A stretch of 18,387 bases of DNA from Bacillota bacterium (GTDB lineage: Bacteria; Bacillota; UBA994; UBA5500). Below, piece after piece: positions 17,101 to 18,387 of this stretch. Below the pieces are notes generated by a model. That model was not told the DNA's origin and searched no databases. It was given only the letters and a program-made list of their open reading frames with translations. The position numbers and the translations under genes are program-made. Where the stretch lies: assembly GCA_023436245.1 (NCBI GenBank), contig JAEZJZ010000042.1, positions 1 to 18,387 on the forward strand. The letters are read 5' to 3'. Numbering within the stretch: the stretch's first letter is position 1; each line of letters opens with the position of its first letter.

Positions 17101-18226
17101 CCTGTCTGTTCGCACCGCTGTCGAAGTACTGCACGGCAAGGGCTATGCCATGCAGGATGCTGTCTACTGGCTGGTGCAATGCGGCTATGACTGGAAGGAC
17201 TTCTATGGCGACATCTGCTATGCTTATACTCCCAGTGGCGATGCGGAGGTCGTGGTAAATTACCTGAAGGATTATTACGATATCAAGGATATTGCCCGCG
17301 GCGAATTCGGTTTTCACGGAGAAACTTGTTTCGTGCTGCATGATCTGATCAGCGGTGGATTTGACCTGAAGGAGGCTCTCTACGCAACGCTTTGGGTTGG
17401 CGGTGCGGCAGCCGGAGACATGGTCGTCACCCTGGTTGACAACAGCATCCTCCGGGCGAACGCTGCCCGTGACCAAAGCCTTCGCCTGAACGCCATTACT
17501 GCCGCCGACCTCGTCTACGATATCAGCCTCTTGGTATCGTGCATGAAGAAGCTGGAGGGGGTCGTGGATGCCCCGATCCGCCTGGAGGACATAGCCCTCA
17601 GTCTGGTGCAGAATGGGCCAGCTAGAGGGGAGTCTCGTTACTTTTCCCATTGGGAAGTGCTGGCGGCAATGGAGACGATCACCCGAAAATACCTGGAGGT
17701 ATCCGGGTTGGATCTGCCGGTGCGAGAAACCGCCCTGGCCGCTCTGCGCATGGCAGGCTATTCGGCTCAGGACGCGGCGGAAACCATGGCGCAGTACAGG
17801 GTTGGCCTGAGCACGTCATCCATCATCAAGGGTTTCTTTGGCTTAGGCAGCGACTGGATCAACGCGGTCTATACCTTGGCGGGGGCTGGATATAGCTTCG
17901 GGGACTCGATCTCCGCCATTATTGGCAACAGTAGCTACAAATTCGTCATGACCTTGGGTATCCTCAGTTCAATCACCTCATCTGCCCTCGGGGCCCTCAG
18001 TTCAAGTGCTCAGGTAGCGGAATATGTGAACACGCTCAAGGACATCGTCAACGTCGGTTTCATGATCGGTGAAGGCAAACCTGTGGATGAGATTCTGGTT
18101 TATGCCTTGAATGCTAAGTACCTTCGCGTCGTTGACATCAAAGGCATCAAGATTAATTTGGTTATGTATAAGGGCTACCAGATCTACAAGGCGTCGGGCG
18201 GTTATGTTCCTGCGCCTGCAAGGTAG
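8195..18226 (+). CDS. Giant exported multidomain repeat protein (about 3,343 residues), probable surface adhesin or matrix protein
   Basis: Residues 1-34 form a classic signal peptide (basic MKFIAGLRKLR, hydrophobic core, probable cleavage near AVLAA|G). Next come a beta-helix-like region (about 52-379), five InlB B-type repeats (412-769), four beta-sandwich-like repeats (771-1125), an acidic proline-rich linker (about 1127-1152), six fibronectin-III-like domains (1154-1739) and helical repeats to the C-terminus (1740-3343). I chose ATG 8195 because AGGGGGAT (8182-8189) precedes it and the signal peptide begins there. The frame is open back to a GTG at 8105, but that codon lies between the predicted -35 and -10 and would put 30 residues before the signal sequence. 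No enzyme motif, SLH, LPXTG or other named anchor is seen. The beta modules are typical of Bacillota surface proteins; an adhesive or matrix role is inference. I do not recognise the helical half as a named family. Confidence 0.9.
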   Translation: MKFIAGLRKLRTATVTLLILTMVCNSCAAAVLAAGPMTYGQRAEELSVQAYGSGTITPVSTADQLDAALNDPGSGYTIRLDADILDSQLRSIGKEITLDMNGHTLSLAEAWNVGTGGVLNLLGGGWIDAGERIYVYGGTLTSVALGPVIGGQGVAVRGGTATVAAVDAVVLDSGAAADASPGSLTVIGDVTVSGTGATAADASDGGSVTVQGNAVATAGDAARAMTGGTVEIGQDAIAANRAAIALGGVIIIQGNATTEGDYAAYIARSGSIQISGDANASAGKGIYAAAGCSITVGGDVTGGPGQTTAESDGGTLTIAGSVSGGGTGAHANIGSITVTGDVTGSNIGAYATSDGQVTIGGQLTAPAAKYVIIDGTQKSAADFEPVTTRPGYYTYRKPLSESVVWVKQPDHCTVNFSTDQGTPVASQTVPTGSKLDQAAIATTRTGFTFAGWYRTADCDPAGSWDLDNDLVTVNLTLHAKWVRNIYTVSFDTGEGGSAVASQQIGYNEPASRPETDPERGGYTFGGWFADAACEIAWDFEQPVLVDTTIYAKWIVNYQVTFDSRGGSPVASQLVPSGSRLSEATIATSKFGHHLLGWYWTEGSVDHQWLFDQHVVTGATNLFAKWQENEYTVTFEENGGTDVDDYAAVIHGSLISAPAIPTTKVGHTFDGWYVNEELTTPYDFDTLVQSSFTLYAKWRLNDYTVSYREPDGSLLLEETHAYDTVFNRPADPIKVGYTLAGWYRNQQLTVAYDFTQPLAGDLDLYALYKSSSKDILSFGIPGQTGATQIDPEAATVTVVMPWNTDFTSLVPVITVSEGSTISPASSVEADFSGPVGYQVTAQDGGHKYWTVTCIEDASPNNITLFAVANQVGAATIDPDARTVSFHMPYGTDISSLVPAVELTPRATYSVTVDGQAATPSDGLDFNGTVVYTVSSPKWGGGTDTKDWLATCVVDANTENNITEFVVAHQSRGSIIDAVSHQVTFFMPHGTDVTALIPAITLSDNASILPNPVSVDFTNPVTFTVKSASGADQDWVVTCVFESIENDITGFTVPGQHGATIIDEHNHTVTFRLYPGTAVNAIAPVITVSDGATINPPSEAVRDFHNVVTYLVTAQNGATQIWTASYRIYYPPQPETEPEPKQPDADQKLEETVAAVKVTAIEVSTGSATAIDSKSAVLSGTIVKGGGAELQTGFKYRAASDSAWSYTPVASSALSDGDSFTCTINGLRAGTTYQFEARAANSAGLGRGGISEFATAKAKAPKVLTYGSENGNLGAVILSGAVADDGGAAVMDAGFLWGDSSAGLTKHSLGATRDLSLELSDLKIGETYYYQAYAENSSGLAEGQLLTLIVPGLVVTTLEAVDITKDGATLQGKVSGSGQITEYGFTISPGSKGRLTTLPDAEGNFEVKIDQLEAGKKYYFGAYVRTVDKEILGEILEFTPDNLFPKLETYAAENIGQILATFGGYIVSNKGFPILDSGFSWGLDPNPDNLIIIEPAEDKRTLGFTLVGLKAATTYYYRAYATNEKGTGYGATQSFITREAVIPAITTDSALYDGSSGQWVLMGGIDHNGGTELFEYGFRISSDGKNWHDLVIGFDASGKYIARGLPFFNELQPGTYSLKAYAVNPAGTGEGGVITFTIPERPSVVTVLDLDTINQDRLTLIGRIEATGGAGALCQTTQFKVRRAGETEWLTVGLASGEYGVGDFSYQLTGLVPKAKYEFMAEAGNSYGSASGEILSFTMNYGKTAQEALAYLSKNDMTLGEIADVLKAEYQCSLAETVQLLLQAGYGLIETASTLQSSAYRATQSEIMSAVCDGKTAQEALAYLSKNSVALQGIADVLKAEYQCSLAETLQLLLQAGYELSEAESALQSSAYRATQSDIVIAMCAGKTVQEALAYLSENDIALQEIADVLRAEYQCSLAETLQLLLQAGYGLSETVSALKSSAYRAAHSTIVQALSSAEFATMDIAQQLVVNYRSELLNAGSGNIDWGLIRTMKQLQFSLAEAMEVMRSLYEYDAAKCVREFASGSLYTKTEVNQAAASVFGLDKLVGVLWANGVSWLNNSTVGWNNLGQVMREILAVLRDVGGLEPGEAAAKLVELHPQLDAKVVVDVFYYEGYTIGQSAAVLSRLYGSDPVYLAGILNRSIYSKNDIIACLIKDLGCPAVQLVQIITTVLTNVDPARTCASVLTNHYALDALGAAKVIYAAGWTEAGTANGFGLADLIYTIRHHLGQTSQSAVMTILRELGISPLEVAIRVNMTLWSLPEYRAVGYTAADAAAWVKWAYRTSGQHSQLGATVRYCAQAGYELVEIARALQSVFDIEMNAALKYFLDNTKETAEAINEALTSAYGSNPTLTAVVKLKDAGTAAVNIASTLRFTYGVEKPDTAAAYMLQADIDYQTVLQAIGRIYFDIRTAALFDVFRSFANRVVPEATYADILNAKIRIYGNEPSTAFVIYTLMDHQYDAGQIARILKDEYQVPLFDFMENFIFNYGTAHFSSVAPAVMQAYGMNLASYIEYERYRGTTAQKCATALATSFGVNTAGEVASILAKAGYSKEDVTQAVLEQFYYGDHSAEAVTELDQIIRVNFPVHIGDEIRSLLKHGQVKPVSSGCETLLQAGYQLEDLVIALKDIYILSSQEATDELIALNVYTSDDIEIAVQSVYGNAYVSMLIDYWRNHDQADAERVYSNLMREGGITDPVAAFRYMRAAGFSESECITVLYYTLRSDVYPVLETIYQDNYMVMYINFLKSRGQNTHEIYSDLVRTSGITDHAVLYNYLRAAGFSESDCLTVLYNTLRSRVYPVLETIFQDNYMVTYINFLRSRGESTLEIYDDLVGNSGISDKAVLYNYMRVAGLPESECVEALYRGRESGMGENLIRVLSKVYDLRDAVEVAAFLKPFADKEVISYYSARFADLLAVCYPGITDYQIVKALQAYGLPAYRFEGSDIEGWLRSYATNGLPDDQLAAYLGKNNGGLDLSVRTAVEVLHGKGYAMQDAVYWLVQCGYDWKDFYGDICYAYTPSGDAEVVVNYLKDYYDIKDIARGEFGFHGETCFVLHDLISGGFDLKEALYATLWVGGAAAGDMVVTLVDNSILRANAARDQSLRLNAITAADLVYDISLLVSCMKKLEGVVDAPIRLEDIALSLVQNGPARGESRYFSHWEVLAAMETITRKYLEVSGLDLPVRETALAALRMAGYSAQDAAETMAQYRVGLSTSSIIKGFFGLGSDWINAVYTLAGAGYSFGDSISAIIGNSSYKFVMTLGILSSITSSALGALSSSAQVAEYVNTLKDIVNVGFMIGEGKPVDEILVYALNAKYLRVVDIKGIKINLVMYKGYQIYKASGGYVPAPAR
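8349..9330 (+). repeat. Beta-helix-like repeat region encoded in the giant gene
   Basis: The segment opens like pectate-lyase-like adhesive modules (ITLDMNGHTLSL) and continues with roughly 20-residue turns of the form G-S-x-T-V-x-G-D-V-T followed by a small-residue run (for example GSITVTGDVTG). This pattern suits a right-handed parallel beta-helix stalk. No lyase catalytic residues are apparent. Confidence 0.65.
9428..10500 (+). repeat. Five InlB B-type (Listeria-Bacteroides) repeats
   Basis: Five units of about 72 residues begin near 9428, 9646, 9862, 10078 and 10294. Each has the family marks: a strand YTVTF or similar, G-[YFH]-x-[FL]-x-G-W-[YF] in the middle, and an end of [YFH]-A-K-W in the first four. 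The fifth ends in YALYK and is more divergent. These beta-grasp-like repeats are common stalk modules in secreted and surface proteins of Bacillota and Bacteroidota. Confidence 0.9.
10507..11568 (+). repeat. Four beta-sandwich-like repeats (NxIxxF... W-x-V/A-x-C/S units)
   Basis: Units begin near 10507, 10771, 11068 and 11320, with openings KDILSF, NNITLF, NNITEF and NDITGF. Each then shows GxxGAxxID, a strand VTFxMPxGTDxxxLxPxI, and a closing tryptophan strand such as YWTVTC. The pattern resembles DUF5018-like immunoglobulin-type domains, but I am not sure of the family. Confidence 0.6.
11656..13411 (+). repeat. Six fibronectin type III-like domains
   Basis: Six units of roughly 90-100 residues begin near 11656, 11965, 12246, 12513, 12813 and 13113. 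Each pairs an early strand (such as AVLSGTIVKGGGAE) with the hallmark late strand L-x-x-G-x-x-Y-Y-[YF]-x-A-Y-A-x-N-x-x-G (for example GETYYYQAYAENSSG). They likely act as spacer domains between the stalk and the helical half. Confidence 0.75.
13412..14059 (+). repeat. Tandem array A: three 216-bp units (72 residues each)
   Basis: Units begin at 13412, 13628 and 13844, exactly 216 bases apart, all opening with GGCAAGACAG and reading GKTAQEALAYLS or GKTVQEALAYLS. Units 1 and 2 share 56 of 72 residues by my count, with many synonymous DNA differences. Each unit contains AEYQCSLAET and LLLQAGY. The predicted structure is about five short helices per unit. The array starts directly after the last fibronectin-like domain. 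Confidence 0.93.
16172..16822 (+). repeat. Tandem array B: three units of 72-73 residues (216-219 bp)
   Basis: Units begin at 16172, 16391 and 16607. Shared blocks are GITD, YxRAAGFSES, VYPVLETI and QDNYMV. The second and third units are 216 bases apart; the first carries one extra codon. The third decays after the AGLPESE block. The array is embedded in more divergent helical repeats on both sides. Confidence 0.9.
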
Positions 18227-18318
18227 ATGACGGGGTCGTCTCGGTCCAGCCTTTCACAGTGGCGGACGTTGAGGGCTACTAACAGCGTGCGAGTTACGCC
18301 AGTGGAGGTAGCGCCACA

Positions 18319-18387
18319 ATGGTTTCCTGGACGGTGATTGTCAGCGCAGGGGCGGCGGCCACAGCGGGGGGGCGGCGGGGTTTTGGT
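18319..18387 (+). CDS. Possible start of a further gene, cut by the window edge
   Basis: GGAGGT (18304-18309) precedes an ATG at 18319 by nine bases, and the frame stays open for 23 codons to the edge (MVSWTVIVSAGAAAT, then glycine- and arginine-rich). The fragment is too short to classify. The last 30 bases are unusually G-rich, so sequence quality at the end may be poor. The interval 18227-18303 after the giant gene shows no clear terminator. Confidence 0.3.
   Translation, partial: MVSWTVIVSAGAAATAGGRRGFG

Noticed and set aside
8195..18226. Toxin or polymorphic-toxin reading of the giant protein
   Set aside because: No pretoxin, RHS/YD, protease or nuclease motif at the C-terminus and no small immunity-like gene visible downstream.

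Overview
The window looks like a chromosomal stretch of a Bacillota-type (monoderm, probably anaerobic) bacterium of medium-high GC. The evidence is strong GGAGG-type ribosome binding sites, mixed ATG/GTG/TTG starts, sigma70-like promoters, a 7TMR-DISM hybrid kinase paired with a REC-BTAD regulator, an acetate/succinate uptake (SatP/YaaH) transporter, an M42 aminopeptidase, and a giant exported protein with InlB B-type (Listeria-Bacteroides) repeats. The genus cannot be fixed from sequence alone. All convincing genes lie on the + strand.

Layout. Positions 1-2330 are a partly decayed zone. It holds the C-terminal half of a MATE efflux pump with no N-terminal half, a gene-poor 316-base gap, an intact SatP-family transporter with its own promoter and terminator, and a GNAT acetyltransferase remnant broken by a one-base frameshift. 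Positions 2577-3653 encode a complete M42 metallo-aminopeptidase. Positions 3747-8081 are a two-gene signalling operon: a 1026-residue membrane hybrid histidine kinase with two separate kinase cores, then a response regulator that joins a LytT-like receiver to a SARP/BTAD-type output. It ends in a strong intrinsic terminator.

Positions 8195-18226 (55% of the window) are one gene for an exported protein of about 3,343 residues. In order it has a signal peptide, a beta-helix-like region, five InlB B-type repeats, four roughly 85-95-residue beta-sandwich-like repeats, six fibronectin-III-like domains, and about 1,600 residues of predominantly helical repeat that I cannot assign to a named family. 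Two stretches of the helical part are tandem arrays with a 216-bp (72-residue) period. They align with each other without gaps, so a 72-residue unit probably underlies much of it. No sortase motif, SLH domain or clear C-terminal membrane anchor is visible.

How they may work together (inference): the kinase senses an extracellular cue through its DISMED2/7TM module and passes phosphate to the SARP-type regulator. The giant surface or secreted protein directly downstream, with its own promoter and a direct repeat at its -35 element, is the obvious candidate target. The most unusual object is the helical-repeat half of that protein.
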